Shown here piece after piece: positions 5,630 through 6,028 of a stretch of 6,028 nucleotides of DNA. Below the pieces are notes generated by a model. That model saw nothing but the letters and a program-made list of their open reading frames with translations, was not told the DNA's origin and did not search any database. The number at the start of each line of letters is the position of its first letter. Position 1 is the stretch's first letter. The stretch is from Granulicella sp. UBA5172. Its GTDB lineage: Bacteria; Acidobacteriota; Terriglobia; Terriglobales; Acidobacteriaceae. The position numbers and the translations under genes are program-made. The DNA lies in assembly GCA_002413385.1 (NCBI GenBank), contig DHWW01000105.1, positions 1,937 to 7,964 on the forward strand, read 5' to 3'.

Positions 5630-6028
5630 CTAGTTTCCGATTCTTGGATGGATAGTGTAGTTCCATTCGCCATGAAATTTGTCGGGCTTCAGATTGACGT
5701 GGGCAAATGTTTCATCCGTGATGATGCGACCAACGGGGGTACCTGCGGTGATCCCAGGCGGCAGGTCACCTTCAAGCCCTTGGCCGTTGTCGTCCCGGCG
5801 ATCAGGCGCACAACCGTCTCGTAGTCGCGCAGTGGCTCGCCGCGCCAGTTGGACGAGATGAAAGAAAACAAACGGTGCTCCACTTTGTTCCATTTGCTCG
5901 TGCCCGGCGGGAAATGGCAGACCGTCAGTGTCAACCCCGCCTGATCGGCCAGGCGCTGCAACTCCCATTTCCACAGCCGCAGGCGCCAGCCGTTGCTGCC
6001 ACCTCCATCGGCGGTAATCAGCAGCCGG
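5630..6028 (-). pseudogene. ISAzo13-type DDE transposase, C-terminal part, frameshifted
   Basis: The C-terminal part of a transposase whose N-terminus lies off the right edge. Reading inward from 6028, one frame gives LLITADGGGSNG, RLRLWKWELQRLADQAG, VCHFPPGTSKWNKVEHRLF, SNWRGEPL and GTTTAKGLKVTCRL. The Asp of ITADGGGSNG and the Glu of NKVEH fit the second and third residues of the DDE catalytic triad in this family. Near 5775 the frame is lost. The adjacent frame continues PPGITAGTPVGR, then DKFHGEWNYTIHPRIGN, and stops at TAG 5632-5630; FHGEWNYTI is the usual family ending. A few residues (family pattern roughly D-x-x-x-Y-P) seem missing between the two parts, so a small deletion rather than a simple indel is likely. 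The enzyme would move its insertion sequence by cut-and-paste, but this copy looks inactive. The family call is from remembered motifs. Confidence 0.82.

Overview
The window most resembles an Acidobacteriota chromosome or metagenome contig (Solibacter/Bryobacter/Koribacter type). The evidence is a roughly 1,100-residue Oar-like TonB-dependent receptor with an N-terminal carboxypeptidase-regulatory domain, followed by a TPR protein and a CRTAC1-type (FG-GAP/ASPIC-UnbV) exported protein, all of moderately high GC. This assignment is an inference from gene families; no rRNA or other marker gene is present.

All genes read on the minus strand, so the biological order runs from high to low coordinates. 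From 6028 to 5630 lies the C-terminal part of an ISAzo13-type DDE transposase, itself broken by a frameshift. From 5629 to 5309 is a gene-free stretch with a possible terminator for the transposase transcript, a plausible promoter, several inverted repeats and a 7-base motif (TTCTGTC/GACAGAA) present four times. From 5308 to 2004 is the receptor. From 2004 to 393 is a protein of about 15 TPR units, and from 298 off the left edge is the start of the CRTAC1-like protein, with a good ribosome-binding site and a Tat-like leader.

The main result comes from reading across frames. The receptor appears as two abutting open frames (5308-3857 and 3860-2052), but they are one gene. It carries two extra single bases, one in a TTT run at 3861-3859 and one in a GGG run at 3789-3787. 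Removing one base from each restores a continuous family-like sequence through a 24-codon stretch present in neither open frame. A third lesion, an in-frame TAG at 2054-2052, removes the last 15 residues, which still read as a canonical outer-membrane barrel end (MRQMQLGGTLTF, then TGA). That TGA overlaps an ATG (TGATG at 2006-2002), which starts the TPR gene in its original frame. Removing one G at 1975-1974 joins this start to the TPR frame and yields a lipoprotein signal with an LTGC lipobox. The ancestral arrangement is therefore a translationally coupled receptor and TPR-lipoprotein pair followed by a CRTAC1 protein.

Three of the lesions are +1 changes in short homopolymers, a pattern expected from either true gene decay or uncorrected sequencing error. 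The TAG and the short deletion inferred in the transposase fit real decay better. The three proteins would form an envelope module: outer-membrane receptor, periplasm-facing TPR lipoprotein and exported beta-propeller. Its substrate cannot be read from the sequence. I did not find a clearly new defence, RNA or mobile system.
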